Notes under the pieces: generated by a model
Seen by the model: only the letters and a program-made list of their open reading frames with translations
The model's database searches: none
What the model was told of the DNA's origin: nothing
Translations under genes and position numbers: made by a program
Shown here: positions 8,367 to 17,672 of the stretch, one piece after another
Layout: the number at the start of each line of letters is the position of its first letter
Numbering within the stretch: the first letter of the stretch is position 1
Assembly: GCF_001904635.1 (NCBI RefSeq)
Contig: NZ_MRCB01000020.1
Location: 1 to 64,000, forward strand
Source of the DNA: Hydrococcus rivularis NIES-593
Lineage (GTDB): Bacteria; Cyanobacteriota; Cyanobacteriia; Cyanobacteriales; Microcystaceae
DNA: 64,000 nt
Reading direction: 5' to 3'

Positions 8367-9392
8367 ATGTCTCGTTCTAAAGCCCTACAGTATTACATTC
8401 TAGCTCGCCTACTGCTAGCTCCACTCATGTTATGGACGATTATTACAATCGTCTTTTTGCTGATGCGGGCGACACCGGGAGACACGGCAGACGCGATTCT
8501 GGGCAATCGCGCTCCCGAAGCCGCTAAGTTAAAGTTAAGAGAAGAATTAGGACTAAATCAGCCCCTTTGGCTTCAGTATTTAAATTATCTATGGGATTTG
8601 CTGCGCTTGGATTTAGGAAACTCGATTACCAGCAAGGGAATTGCTGTTTGGGAGGTCATTCGAGAGCATTTTCCGGCTACGCTAGAATTGGCGTTTTATA
8701 GTATAGTCGTTGCTCTAGTCGTTGGTATTGGCATTGGAATTTTTTCTGCCTCTCGTCCTGGAAGCGCGATCGATGTCGGTGGAAGACTATTTGGAATCGT
8801 TACCTACGCTTTACCCATTTTCTGGGTTGGTATGCTCCTGCAATTGATTTTTTCTGTCCAGCTTGGTTGGTTTCCCCTCGGAACTCGTTTTCCGCTGAGC
8901 GAAACTCCACCCGCAGCAATCACGGGGCTATATACGATTGATAGCCTGCTAACCGGGAATTTCGCTCAATTTTTCACCGCTTTGCATTATTTGGCTATGC
9001 CTAGTCTGACGCTAGGAGTTCTTTTGAGCGGGATTTTTGAACGAATCGTGCGGGTGAATTTAAAGCAAACGTTGCAAGCAGATTATGTAGAAGCTGCTAG
9101 AGCAAGAGGCATTCCCGAACGACAAATTCTTCTCGCTCACGCCCTAAAAAATGCCCTGATTCCGGTTATTACAGTTCTAGGACTGACATTTGCATCCTTG
9201 TTGGGCGGTGCGGTTTTAACAGAAGTAACGTTTTCGTGGCCCGGTTTGGGAAATCGGCTATATGAAGCTATTTCTTTGCGAGATTATCCAACCGTTCAGG
9301 GAATTATGGTCTTTTTTGGGGCAATTGTGGTTTTTGCCAGCATTTTAATCGATTTAATCAATGCTTACATCGATCCTCGCATTCGTTATTGA
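8367..9392 (+). CDS. ABC transporter permease, DppB/OppB family
   Basis: 341 aa inner-membrane permease of the peptide/nickel/opine uptake family. It has an N-terminal transmembrane helix followed by the family motif MRATPGDTADAILGN, about six membrane segments in all, and the ATPase-coupling EAA loop EAARARGIPERQILLAHALKN. It would pair with a second (DppC-type) permease, two ATPases and a periplasmic binding protein, none of which is in the window. Cyanobacterial genomes often scatter these subunits. The substrate cannot be inferred. An inverted repeat lies about 100 bp downstream. Confidence 0.93.
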   Translation: MSRSKALQYYILARLLLAPLMLWTIITIVFLLMRATPGDTADAILGNRAPEAAKLKLREELGLNQPLWLQYLNYLWDLLRLDLGNSITSKGIAVWEVIREHFPATLELAFYSIVVALVVGIGIGIFSASRPGSAIDVGGRLFGIVTYALPIFWVGMLLQLIFSVQLGWFPLGTRFPLSETPPAAITGLYTIDSLLTGNFAQFFTALHYLAMPSLTLGVLLSGIFERIVRVNLKQTLQADYVEAARARGIPERQILLAHALKNALIPVITVLGLTFASLLGGAVLTEVTFSWPGLGNRLYEAISLRDYPTVQGIMVFFGAIVVFASILIDLINAYIDPRIRY

Positions 9393-9490
9393 GATCCCCA
9401 TCTACTTGCTGGTAAAACGGTGTAAAACGCTATGAAGTTATTTTCATCGCCTTACACCAATTTTCAGGTTTTCGCGATCGACATCCTTCT

Positions 9491-9515
9491 CCCCTCTCCC
9501 TATTTGGGAGAGGGG
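9491..9515. repeat. GC-rich hairpin downstream of the permease gene
   Basis: CCCCTCTCCC and GGGAGAGGGG form perfect ten-base arms around a five-base loop, followed by GTTAGGGGTGAGGGC. This is a common dispersed bacterial repeat. It lies in the 382-bp gap between convergent genes and might stop transcription. A second, weaker stem (TACCCTTA/TAAGGGTA, 9579-9586 and 9607-9614) follows. Two HIP1 octamers lie further on. No gene is seen in 9393-9774. Confidence 0.6.
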
Positions 9516-9774
9516 TTAGGGGTGAGGGCAATCGACCATCTCTGTCATTAATGCATGAAAAATAGTATTACATCTTGTTACCCTTATTTATTAATCATGA
9601 CAAATGTAAGGGTATGAATATGACATTTATTCGATGCGAGCAAACGCTCTAGTGTAATATCTTAGGACGATAGTTGGCGATCGCTAATTTTCTTGGGTGG
9701 ATTTAACAGCGATCGCCAGCCTTTAATACTTAACACTGCATCTTTATGCTTGTTGATAAAGATCGGATCGAATT

Positions 9775-11289
9775 TTAGAAATCGAGGGTCAGATTGTCTT
9801 TTGAATCTTCTTGTTTCCACTGAACGGGTGACTCTGCTGCTTTGGAAGTTTCTAGAGGATCTGCGCTATTGGAAGATTGAGAGTAAACGAGCGATAATTG
9901 TCGAGGTTGATTCGGATTATCTTCTGTCCCTCGCCTGCGTTGTGAAGTTCTTTCGTCGCTGGTATCTTCTGTTATAACTTCGTATAGGACTGCCAATTTA
10001 TTGCGATCGCTGCCCTTTCTCAATACCCTACCGAGTCGCTGTACGTATTCCCGCGTCGAACCCGTACCCGATAGAATAATGGCAATGCGAGCATCGGGTA
10101 CGTCAACCCCTTCATTGAGAACGTGAGAAGTGACCAGGGTTTTGTAATCTCTTTCTCGAAAGCGAGTTAGAATCTCATGGCGTTCTTTGACGGGTGTCTG
10201 GTAAGTGATAGCAGGAATCAAAAACTCTTGCGAGATGCGATAGACAGTTGCATTATCGTTAGTAAAAATGAGAATGGATTCTGGATAATGTTCGCAAATT
10301 AATTCGATGAGAACTCGCAATTTTGCATCAGTTCCGGCAGCAATTTCTTTCGCTTCTCGATGGGCAAGCATGGCACGCCGTCCCGCATTCGATCCCGCAC
10401 TGGCTTGGACGAAGAGTTGCCAACCATTTAAACTCCCTAAAGAAATATTCGACTGACGCAAAAAATCGTTGCGAATTTTTAGGGCTTTCTCGTATCTTTC
10501 GCGCTCTTTTTGCGATAATTTAACCTTAATTTGGACGATTTTATGTTCTGCTAGCGCCCCTCCAGAAAGTTCTTCAGGGGTTTTACGATAGACGACCGGA
10601 CCAATAAGGGCATCCAACTCCCGATGAGTGCCATCGGTTCGATCTGGAGTTGCAGTCAGTCCTAAACGATAGGGCGCGATCGCATCCTCAGCAATTCTAC
10701 GAAAGAAGTCTGTCGGTAAGTGGTGGCATTCGTCAAAAATCAGCAGTGCATAGCGATCGCCCAAAGCTTCCGAATGAATCGCCGCGCTATTATAGGTTGC
10801 TATTAGGATGGGAGTGCGATCGCGCGATCCTCCTCCCAGCAATCCCACTTCCACATCGGGAAATGCCGCTTTTATCTGGGCATACCACTGATGCATTAAA
10901 TCTAACGTAGGCACGAGAATGAGAGTCGTGCGAGGAGTCGCTTGCATGGCAAGTTGCGCCAAATAGGTCTTTCCCGCTGCCGTAGGCAGAACGACAACGC
11001 CTTTTCTGCCTGCTTGTTTCCAAGCTTGCAATGCTTCTTTTTGATGGGGATAAGGTTCTCTCTCAAAGCTGGGAGTCAGTTCGAGAGGAATAAATTCTTT
11101 TGCTTCGTCGATAAAATCTATTCCCGTCGCCTGTAGCGTTTCTACTAGGGGACGATAATCAATGGCAGGAATGCGAAATTTTTCAACGCGATCGTCCCAA
11201 CTAGCAAAGTCGATCCACTCTTTTCCTTTTGGCGGCGGATGTAAGATTAATGTACCCCGATCGTATTTTAGTTTGGGGATGCGAGCCAT
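9775..11289 (-). CDS. XPB-like DEAD/DEAH-box helicase (superfamily 2)
   Basis: 504 aa. Motifs in order: Q-like EPYPHQKEALQAW, Walker A VVLPTAAGKTY, motif II IFDECHHLP (DECH), motif III GLTATPDRTDG, and motif VI EYVQRLGRVLRKGSDR. The DECH box and short insert resemble the archaeal/bacterial XPB/Rad25 group, which unwinds DNA in repair or transcription. Family members in bacteria are poorly studied, so a repair role is inference. The C-terminal 60 residues are polar and low in complexity. The gene is monocistronic on the minus strand. Its start ATG is followed by MARIPKLKYDRGTL, a conserved-looking N-terminus. Confidence 0.9.
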   Translation of the reverse strand: MARIPKLKYDRGTLILHPPPKGKEWIDFASWDDRVEKFRIPAIDYRPLVETLQATGIDFIDEAKEFIPLELTPSFEREPYPHQKEALQAWKQAGRKGVVVLPTAAGKTYLAQLAMQATPRTTLILVPTLDLMHQWYAQIKAAFPDVEVGLLGGGSRDRTPILIATYNSAAIHSEALGDRYALLIFDECHHLPTDFFRRIAEDAIAPYRLGLTATPDRTDGTHRELDALIGPVVYRKTPEELSGGALAEHKIVQIKVKLSQKERERYEKALKIRNDFLRQSNISLGSLNGWQLFVQASAGSNAGRRAMLAHREAKEIAAGTDAKLRVLIELICEHYPESILIFTNDNATVYRISQEFLIPAITYQTPVKERHEILTRFRERDYKTLVTSHVLNEGVDVPDARIAIILSGTGSTREYVQRLGRVLRKGSDRNKLAVLYEVITEDTSDERTSQRRRGTEDNPNQPRQLSLVYSQSSNSADPLETSKAAESPVQWKQEDSKDNLTLDF

Positions 11290-11464
11290 AGGGAGATGAG
11301 GAAGATTTAAATATGAATATTATCTCTCGCAGAGACGCAGGGGCGCAGAGAGATTGCTAAGAAAGTAAATTGACTACCGCTAGCTATTTAACCTGAGTTC
11401 GGGATAAGCAGAAACCCTAATTCGGTCGTTGCCTGAAAGAGTTATTCTTTCGTAGAAACACTGG

Positions 11465-11947
11465 CTAAAATGTATCTGAGATTATCTCTCTTTTGTTGCC
11501 ATTAAATGCTTTAAATATTTTCTCATGGCACTTAAAAGAATATTCGTCATCGCGAGAGTAATATTCTCTAACCCAGGTTTGTAAAAATTCCAAATTGGTA
11601 TCTTGTTCTTGGGGAGTTTTATATTTATGTGGCTCCCACGGTCTTTTAAGATTATTTTCTAGACATTTTTCGATCCCAGGATTTAAGAATATCATTTCTG
11701 AGCAATGTCTTACGACCTTCTCAATTAAGCTTCCGTAACATCCTTCGATTATCCATTGAGGATTTTCATTAATAAAATCATTCAACAATTTCTCGCTTTC
11801 ATTTTCTTCTCTTCTTACTCCTGGCAGATTTGGTATCCAGGTAATCGTATCTAAATCTAGCATTGGTATGTTTAGTTCTCTCTGGAATTTTAAGGCCAAG
11901 GTGGTTTTCCCAGAGCCAGAGTTACCAAATATAACGATTTTTCTCAC
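11465..11947 (-). CDS. P-loop nucleotide kinase-like protein (FlaR/adenylate-kinase-like)
   Basis: 160 aa. The N-terminus MRKIVIFGNSGSGKTTLA is a Walker A motif of the adenylate/shikimate-kinase type. It is followed by LDLDTITWIPN and WIIEGCYG, as in proteins annotated as topology modulation protein FlaR or AAA family ATPase. It probably phosphorylates a small molecule; the substrate is unknown. The start codon overlaps the stop of the upstream gene (ATGA), so the two are translationally coupled. The gene is visibly AT-rich compared with its neighbours. Confidence 0.8.
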   Translation of the reverse strand: MRKIVIFGNSGSGKTTLALKFQRELNIPMLDLDTITWIPNLPGVRREENESEKLLNDFINENPQWIIEGCYGSLIEKVVRHCSEMIFLNPGIEKCLENNLKRPWEPHKYKTPQEQDTNLEFLQTWVREYYSRDDEYSFKCHEKIFKAFNGNKREIISDTF

Positions 11948-12402
11948 GGACTAATTTCTATCTCCAATGAATTCAGTTCAATTTGTATGCGATCGCCATA
12001 ACTTAAATTAGGAATTAATGGGGCGAGAATTTCAACAGTTGAATTATCTTGAAAGTGCGTTTTTTTTGTTTCTGGATGGGGATAGTAAATTAAGGTATCA
12101 TATCGAATATTATTGTAGACAACTCGACAGCGAGAAAAAGAGAAATCTTCGGGAGGATGTTTGGAAGTCCACTCAACCTTTTGGAAAGTATATTCTGGCT
12201 GTTTGACAGTGAAAGTATAAGGACTAATCGATACATTTAATGTAGCTGGAAAGAATGGGGTCAAATCCAGTCCCAGTTTTTGGAAAAAAGGTGTCTGCAT
12301 TTCTATTGTACTTCCCGGATAAGGACTGTTTTCAGCCATGCCAGAGGCTACTTGGTGTCCCTGCTTAATTATTCCATCAATTGTTATCCACTGACTCTGC
12401 AT
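11944..12402 (-). CDS. Unknown protein with CTP-dependent riboflavin-kinase-like (DUF120) pattern
   Basis: 152 aa from the ATG giving MQSQWITIDG; a longer frame reaches 12528 but would overlap the divergent Rieske gene. The pattern GHQVASGMAENSPYPG, then FFQKLGLDLTPFFPATLNVSI and a late VEILAP followed by YGDRIQIEL resembles the archaeal CTP-dependent riboflavin kinase fold (short SGxGE loop, TLNV strand, closing VEIxAP strand). The match is by eye only. It overlaps the P-loop kinase gene by four bases. It could be a RIFT-barrel nucleotide- or flavin-binding protein, or something unrelated. Confidence 0.6.
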   Translation of the reverse strand: MQSQWITIDGIIKQGHQVASGMAENSPYPGSTIEMQTPFFQKLGLDLTPFFPATLNVSISPYTFTVKQPEYTFQKVEWTSKHPPEDFSFSRCRVVYNNIRYDTLIYYPHPETKKTHFQDNSTVEILAPLIPNLSYGDRIQIELNSLEIEISP

Positions 12403-12484
12403 TATTGCTGCACGAATTTTTTGAGTTTTGCGATATTCTATATCAAAATTAACCCAAACAAGAGAGCGATCGCACTTCACAACA

Positions 12485-13555
12485 ATGCAAGTTTCCCCCC
12501 AAACAAACCAGTTTGTTGATGTTCGCACCTGTGGAATTAACCCAAATCATTGGTATGTTGTGGCACGCAGTACGGAAGTCAGAGATAAACCCATCGGCGT
12601 GACGCTATGGCATCAAGCTATTGTTCTCTATCGAGATAAGACGGGGAAAGTTCATGCACTCGAAGATCGCTGTCCCCATCGACAGGTAAAACTCAGTCAT
12701 GGGAAAGTTATTGGCAATGAACTCGAATGTTCTTACCATGGATGGCGCTTTAATTGGGAGGGAAATTGCGTTGCTGTTCCCTATCTTGCCTCAAATCAAA
12801 AGTTACCTAATTGTCAAATTTGTCGCTATCCAGTACGAGAATTAGATGGATTTATTTGGCTATTTCCTGGAGATTTAGACAAATTAGATCGAGACTCTAT
12901 ACAACCGATGGGAGTTCCAGAATGGGAACATCTTAATTACATTGCTACTGTATCCAGTATTGAGTGTAAAGGACATTATTCTTTTTTAATAGAAAATCTA
13001 ATGGATATGTATCACGGGCATCTACACAATGACTATCAAGCTTGGACCTCAGCATCTTTAAAAGATTTAAATACAGATGAGAAACAAGTAAAGGCTCATT
13101 ATGAAGCCCAAAGTTATTACAAAATCGATAAAATTTGGTCGATTTCGCAGTTATTTTTCCCTGCTTTCCGTCGTCTCCATCCAGAACCTTTAGATGTGAG
13201 TTATGTGTATCCCCATTGGGTATCTACATTAGGAAAAGATTTCAAAATTTATTGTTTATTTTGTCCGGTTAATCAAAATTATACTCGCGCTTATTTAATT
13301 CATTTTACTTCTCTCAATTCCTTTTGGCGCTTACATAAATTACCTGTCAGGTTTCGTCGCTACCTTAAAAATAGTTTGTTTGGTTCGGCGCAAAAATTAT
13401 TAGATGGTTTAGTTCGTCAGGATGTAGAGATGATCGAACAAGAACAGCAGGCATATCTTAACGATCCTGGCCGTCGGACTTACGAACTAAATCCCGCGAT
13501 CGCAAGCGTACAAAAATTAATTTGTCAACAAGCAGCGATGGGGAATTATCAATGA
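12485..13555 (+). CDS. Rieske 2Fe-2S aromatic-ring-hydroxylating oxygenase, alpha-subunit type
   Basis: 356 aa. The N-terminal Rieske domain has CPHRQVKLSHG with a second CSYHGW (Cys-X-His and Cys-X2-His ligands). The catalytic domain shows the mononuclear-iron signature ENLMDMYHGHLHND. Architecture matches Rieske oxygenases such as the PaO/vanillate demethylase groups, which need a separate reductase; the substrate is unknown. The start giving MQVSPQTNQFVDV is preferred over an upstream in-frame ATG at 12428, which would run into the divergent gene's leader. Its 3' end converges with the YjbQ gene at 12 bases. Confidence 0.9.
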   Translation: MQVSPQTNQFVDVRTCGINPNHWYVVARSTEVRDKPIGVTLWHQAIVLYRDKTGKVHALEDRCPHRQVKLSHGKVIGNELECSYHGWRFNWEGNCVAVPYLASNQKLPNCQICRYPVRELDGFIWLFPGDLDKLDRDSIQPMGVPEWEHLNYIATVSSIECKGHYSFLIENLMDMYHGHLHNDYQAWTSASLKDLNTDEKQVKAHYEAQSYYKIDKIWSISQLFFPAFRRLHPEPLDVSYVYPHWVSTLGKDFKIYCLFCPVNQNYTRAYLIHFTSLNSFWRLHKLPVRFRRYLKNSLFGSAQKLLDGLVRQDVEMIEQEQQAYLNDPGRRTYELNPAIASVQKLICQQAAMGNYQ

Positions 13556-13566
13556 TGTAAGAAGAT

Positions 13567-14007
13567 TTACTGCCCGCAGACTTGAATTAATAAGGTTCTC
13601 TTGCGAGGGCCGTCGAGTTCGCAAAATAACACCGATTGCCAAGTTCCTAATCCCAATTTGCCATCGACAACGGGAATGACTTCGCTAGTACTTAGCGTCA
13701 TCGCCATCAGATGAGAGTGGGCATTCATTGGTTCGTCGGGCGGAATATTTTTGCGCAAATGAAGGTCATTGTGGAGATACTTTTCTGATTGAGGCGCTAA
13801 TTTTCTCAAGTAACTTTTGAGGTCTTCTAGCAGTCTTTCTTCATATTCATTAATCGTTAATGCCGTTGTTGTATGTCTCGAAAAGATTAAAACCTGTCCG
13901 CTTTTAATCGAGGTTTCGAGCAGAATTTTTTCAAGCAGAGGAGTAACGTTATAAATTCCAATCCTGCTATCGGTTTCTATATCGAGAATTTCATTAATAA
14001 TTTGCAT
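13567..14007 (-). CDS. YjbQ/UPF0047 family protein
   Basis: 146 aa, full length for the family. The signatures HTTTALTINEYE, HLRKNIPPDEPMNAHSHLMAMTL and LGTWQSVLFCELDGPRKRTL are visible. Members have weak thiamine-phosphate-synthase activity when overproduced; the physiological role is unsettled. It lies seven bases downstream of rnhA on the same strand, so the two are probably cotranscribed. Confidence 0.93.
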   Translation of the reverse strand: MQIINEILDIETDSRIGIYNVTPLLEKILLETSIKSGQVLIFSRHTTTALTINEYEERLLEDLKSYLRKLAPQSEKYLHNDLHLRKNIPPDEPMNAHSHLMAMTLSTSEVIPVVDGKLGLGTWQSVLFCELDGPRKRTLLIQVCGQ

Positions 14008-14014
14008 AGAAATA

Positions 14015-14515
14015 TTAAGATGACTCTTCGGATTTCATACAATTTTCATATGCTGCATCTGGCGGTAAATCTTTTTGTAGTGCCGCGCTGACAGCCAAGC
14101 GATCGCAATATTCATTTTCTGGATTGCCTGCGTGTCCTTTTACCCAAATAAAGTTAACTTCATGTTGCGCGCATAAATTCAACAATTGCTCCCACAAATC
14201 GGAATTTTTCGCCTTTTCCTTTTTGTTGCGCTTCCAGCCATTTTTCTGCCATTGCCGCGCCCAGCCCTTGGTTATGGCATTAACCAGATATTGAGAATCA
14301 GTATACAAAGTAACGGTACATTTAGTTTTGAGCGCCATCAATCCCGCAATAGCAGCCAGAATTTCCATGCGGTTATTGGTAGTTAAGCGAAACCCGCCCG
14401 ATAGTTCTTTTCTATGTCGCCCATAGATCAGAACAACACCATACCCGCCCGCACCAGGATTGCCCAGACAGGCTCCATCGGTATATATCGTAACTTCCTT
14501 AAGAGATTCACTCAT
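14015..14515 (-). CDS. rnhA: Ribonuclease HI
   Basis: 166 aa. Endonuclease that cuts the RNA strand of RNA-DNA hybrids. The N-terminal [17 protein letters not shown] supplies the first catalytic Asp, [13 protein letters not shown] the Glu, LYTDSQYL the second Asp, and the [18 protein letters not shown] stretch the His and last Asp, so all four metal-binding carboxylates are present. It is slightly longer than E. coli RNase HI at the C-terminus. Confidence 0.97.
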   Translation of the reverse strand: MSESLKEVTIYTDGACLGNPGAGGYGVVLIYGRHRKELSGGFRLTTNNRMEILAAIAGLMALKTKCTVTLYTDSQYLVNAITKGWARQWQKNGWKRNKKEKAKNSDLWEQLLNLCAQHEVNFIWVKGHAGNPENEYCDRLAVSAALQKDLPPDAAYENCMKSEESS

Positions 14516-14772
14516 CTACAATTCGGCTTGATTGGGGAAATAATCGAGAAATTGAGGAAATTTCCAGAAGTAAATTCATAAATCCTTTAAAGATTTAGTG
14601 AAGTTGACTGAATGATATTGACGATTTATTGTAAGAAAAAAATAATGGCATTAGATAATTATGAGATTGTAAGTAAAATTACGTGAATGCGATCGCTGCT
14701 GGCGAGAGCTTGGCAAAAATCCAGGACAAGATTTAGTTTAAGATTAACTTTATATTTTGAACGGTCAGTTGC

Positions 14773-15699
14773 ATGAGAATCTTAGTTACGGGTGGTGCCG
14801 GTTTTATAGGTTCCCATCTCATCGATCGCCTGATGGAAGCGGGGCATGAAGTTCTCTGCCTCGATAACTTTTATACAGGGCATAAACGCAATGTTCTTAA
14901 GTGGTTAGACCATCCCTATTTTGAACTAATTCGTCACGATATTACCGAACCTATTCGCCTAGAGGTAGACCAGATCTACCACCTCGCTTGTCCCGCATCT
15001 CCAGTTCACTATCAATATAACCCCGTCAAAACCATCAAAACTAACGTCATCGGAACGTTAAATATGCTGGGGTTAGCCAAGCGGATCAAAGCGAGATTTT
15101 TCCTAGCTTCTACTTCAGAAGTATATGGCGACCCAGAAGTGCATCCCCAACCCGAAGACTATCGCGGCAATGTCAACTGCACGGGGATCCGGTCTTGCTA
15201 CGACGAAGGCAAGCGCGTGGCTGAAACCCTAGCCTTCGACTACCACCGACAAAACAAAGTAGATATTCGAGTAGCGCGCATCTTCAATACCTATGGTCCT
15301 CGGATGCTGGAAAATGATGGTCGCGTCGTCAGTAATTTTATCGTTCAAGCCTTGCGAGGCGATCCTCTAACCGTTTACGGCGATGGGTCTCAAACTCGCA
15401 GTTTTTGCTATGTCTCTGACCTAGTAGAAGGATTTATCCGCCTGATGAACAGCGACTATATCGGTCCCGTTAACTTAGGCAACCCCGGAGAATATACCAT
15501 TCTAGAATTGGCTCAGGTCATTCAAAATATGATTAATCCCGATGCAGAATTAGTATTCAAACCCTTGCCGCAAGACGACCCCAAACAGCGACAGCCGGAT
15601 ATTACCCGTGCTAAAACATACCTAGATTGGGAACCGACTATTCCCCTAAAAGAGGGCTTAAAACTGACGATCGAAGATTTTCGGGAACGTCTTTCTTAA
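14773..15699 (+). CDS. UDP-glucuronate decarboxylase (UDP-xylose synthase)
   Basis: 308 aa extended short-chain dehydrogenase/reductase. It shows the NAD-binding [10 protein letters not shown] at the N-terminus, the STSEVYGDP segment, and the YxxxK pair Y143/K147 in SCYDEGKR. The combination [15 protein letters not shown] and NTYGPRM is typical of UXS enzymes, which convert UDP-glucuronate to UDP-xylose. The next gene on the same strand makes UDP-glucuronate, so the two form a UDP-glucose to UDP-xylose route, probably feeding exopolysaccharide or lipopolysaccharide. They are separated by 108 bases and followed by a strong terminator. Confidence 0.93.
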   Translation: MRILVTGGAGFIGSHLIDRLMEAGHEVLCLDNFYTGHKRNVLKWLDHPYFELIRHDITEPIRLEVDQIYHLACPASPVHYQYNPVKTIKTNVIGTLNMLGLAKRIKARFFLASTSEVYGDPEVHPQPEDYRGNVNCTGIRSCYDEGKRVAETLAFDYHRQNKVDIRVARIFNTYGPRMLENDGRVVSNFIVQALRGDPLTVYGDGSQTRSFCYVSDLVEGFIRLMNSDYIGPVNLGNPGEYTILELAQVIQNMINPDAELVFKPLPQDDPKQRQPDITRAKTYLDWEPTIPLKEGLKLTIEDFRERLS

Positions 15700-15807
15700 A
15701 GCTAGAAGTACGGGTACAGATCTCTTCGCCCGTATGGTAGAGACGCGATATTTTGCGTATAAAAGTCACAAGTAAAACGTCAAAAATCACAAAAAGGATC
15801 GAACTGT

Positions 15808-17196
15808 ATGCGCGTTTGTGTGATCGGCACTGGATATGTTGGCTTAGTTACAGGAGTTTGCCTCGCTCACATCGGACACCACGTCATCTGCGTTGACAAC
15901 AACGAAGAAAAAGTCAAATTGATGAAATCGGGACAATCGCCTATTTACGAACCGGGATTGTCGGAACTGATGCAGTCTTCCGCCCAATCGGGACGTTTGG
16001 AGTTTACCTCGGATCTCGCGGCTGGCGTAAAACACGGAGAGATTTTGTTTATTGCCGTTGGCACGCCGGCATTACCAACTGGCGAAAGCGATACGCGCTA
16101 TGTGGAAGCGGTTGCTCGCGGGATCGGCGCCCATCTCGATAGTAGCACTTATAAGGTCATCGTTAATAAGTCCACCGTTCCCATTGGTTCTGGAGACTGG
16201 GTAAGAATGATCGTCCTCGATGGCGTAGCCGAACGCCTAAAATCTTTAGTGACCGCAGGCGGAAGCAGCGAACCGACTAAAGAAATGATGGCTAATTTCG
16301 ATGTCGTCAGCAATCCCGAATTTTTGCGGGAGGGGTCTGCGGTTTATGATACCTTCAATCCCGATCGCATCGTATTAGGAAGCAACAGTCAAAAAGCGAT
16401 CGCGATGATGCAGGAACTTTATGCTCCCCTGGTAGAACGCAAATTTGCCCAAGACCAGTCCTTGCCTCCCGTTCCCGTGGTAGTGACGGACTTAAGTTCT
16501 GCAGAAATGATTAAATATGCCGCTAATGCCTTTTTGGCAACTAAGATTAGTTTTATTAATGAAGTAGCCAATATTTGCGATCGCGTCGGTGCCGATGTCA
16601 CGCAAGTCGCCAAAGGAATTGGCTTAGACTCCCGCATCGGAGATAAATTCTTACAAGCCGGCATCGGCTGGGGCGGTTCTTGTTTCCCAAAAGATGTCTC
16701 GGCGTTGATTCATACGGCTGAAGACTACGGCTACGAAGCCGAATTGCTCAAATCGGCGGTCAATGTCAACAAGCGTCAGCGTTCGATCGCGATCGAAAAA
16801 CTCCAGCAAGAACTGAAAATCCTCAAGGGCAAAACTGTCGGTTTGTTGGGTCTAACCTTTAAGCCAGATACCGACGACATGCGAGATGCCCCCGCACTAA
16901 TTCTCATCGAACAACTCAATCGTCTCGGTGCTAGAGTAAAGGCTTACGATCCAATCGTTTCTCAATCGGGTTTGAGTCATGGATTATCTGGGGTCATTAT
17001 TGAAACCAATCCTGAAATGCTCGCCGATGGTTGCGATGCTTTGGTATTAGTTACCGATTGGCAAGAATTTCTCAAACTCAACTACGAAAAAATGGCAAAG
17101 CTGATGACCAATCCAGTGATGATTGACGGTCGTAATTTTCTCGATCGGGAAGCTTTAGAAAAAGCCGGTTTCCGCTACGTTGGCATCGGTCGTTAA
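15808..17196 (+). CDS. ugd: UDP-glucose 6-dehydrogenase
   Basis: 462 aa. NAD-dependent four-electron oxidation of UDP-glucose to UDP-glucuronate. The N-terminal Rossmann motif is CVIGTGYVGLVTG. The central substrate-binding loop contains NPEFLREGSA, the catalytic cysteine is C292 in GGSCFPKD, and the C-terminal UDP-binding domain starts with LLGLTFKPDTDDMRDAPA. Length is typical. It follows the UDP-glucuronate decarboxylase gene, and a rho-independent terminator closes the pair. Confidence 0.97.
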   Translation: MRVCVIGTGYVGLVTGVCLAHIGHHVICVDNNEEKVKLMKSGQSPIYEPGLSELMQSSAQSGRLEFTSDLAAGVKHGEILFIAVGTPALPTGESDTRYVEAVARGIGAHLDSSTYKVIVNKSTVPIGSGDWVRMIVLDGVAERLKSLVTAGGSSEPTKEMMANFDVVSNPEFLREGSAVYDTFNPDRIVLGSNSQKAIAMMQELYAPLVERKFAQDQSLPPVPVVVTDLSSAEMIKYAANAFLATKISFINEVANICDRVGADVTQVAKGIGLDSRIGDKFLQAGIGWGGSCFPKDVSALIHTAEDYGYEAELLKSAVNVNKRQRSIAIEKLQQELKILKGKTVGLLGLTFKPDTDDMRDAPALILIEQLNRLGARVKAYDPIVSQSGLSHGLSGVIIETNPEMLADGCDALVLVTDWQEFLKLNYEKMAKLMTNPVMIDGRNFLDREALEKAGFRYVGIGR

Positions 17197-17221
17197 AGCG
17201 CAAACGAGCATCAATCGTTCG

Positions 17222-17263
17222 AAAGGCAAAATAAGTTTCTTTAACTGCTTATTTTGCCTTTTT
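17222..17263 (+). terminator. Rho-independent terminator after ugd
   Basis: A perfect 14-base stem (17222-17235 and 17248-17261, AAAGGCAAAATAAG and its complement) with a 12-base loop is followed by a T-run, 26 bases after the ugd stop. It is the clearest intrinsic terminator in the window. Confidence 0.9.
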
Positions 17264-17351
17264 ATGACTATATGTATGAATTATCAGGATTTTTAAACTT
17301 GTTTGGGCGAGCCTTATAGTAAGGTTGTTGTACGAGGCACAAGTTCTTCTT

Positions 17352-17580
17352 TTACAGGTTGTCTTAAAAGTATAAATAAGATGTCATGTTGAGCGTAGAG
17401 ATCGCGAAGCAAAACATCTTATAACGCTTTTCAGTTAGATGAGAAACAAAATTGGTCGATTGGGAGAAAAGAGAAAAGAAAAAGGGAAAAAATCCTGTAT
17501 TCTACTGACTCGAAAATCTATTTAGCATACCAACTCCAAACAGAGATTCTTCGTTATGTTCTACTGCACTCAGAATGACA
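17352..17580. mobile_element. Candidate MITE-like inverted-repeat element
   Basis: TGTCATGTTGAGCG at 17382 and CACTCAGAATGACA ending at 17580 are imperfect inverted ends. Similarity extends inward for about 40 bases on each side (CGAAGCAAAACATCT versus the complement of AGATTCTTCGTTATG). The interior is AT-rich and encodes nothing. A related block, including the preceding TTACAGGTTGTC, occurs at 46766-46831. It is probably a non-autonomous repeat; transposase dependence is not shown. Confidence 0.5.
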
Positions 17581-17672
17581 GAATGGAGTTTTCAAATGTC
17601 TTCTGGGTTCAAGAGCGAGTGTTTAGAATTACCAGCCAAAATTTTTGTCAGTAAAAACTATTTTTAAAGTTT

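Noticed and set aside
9693-9977. 94-codon plus-strand frame overlapping the 3' end of the XPB-like helicase
   Set aside because: It is mostly antisense to a well-supported helicase gene, and its composition is unlike a real protein.
12428-12484. Upstream ATG for the Rieske oxygenase gene
   Set aside because: It would overlap the leader of the divergent gene, and the ATG at 12485 gives a sensible N-terminus.
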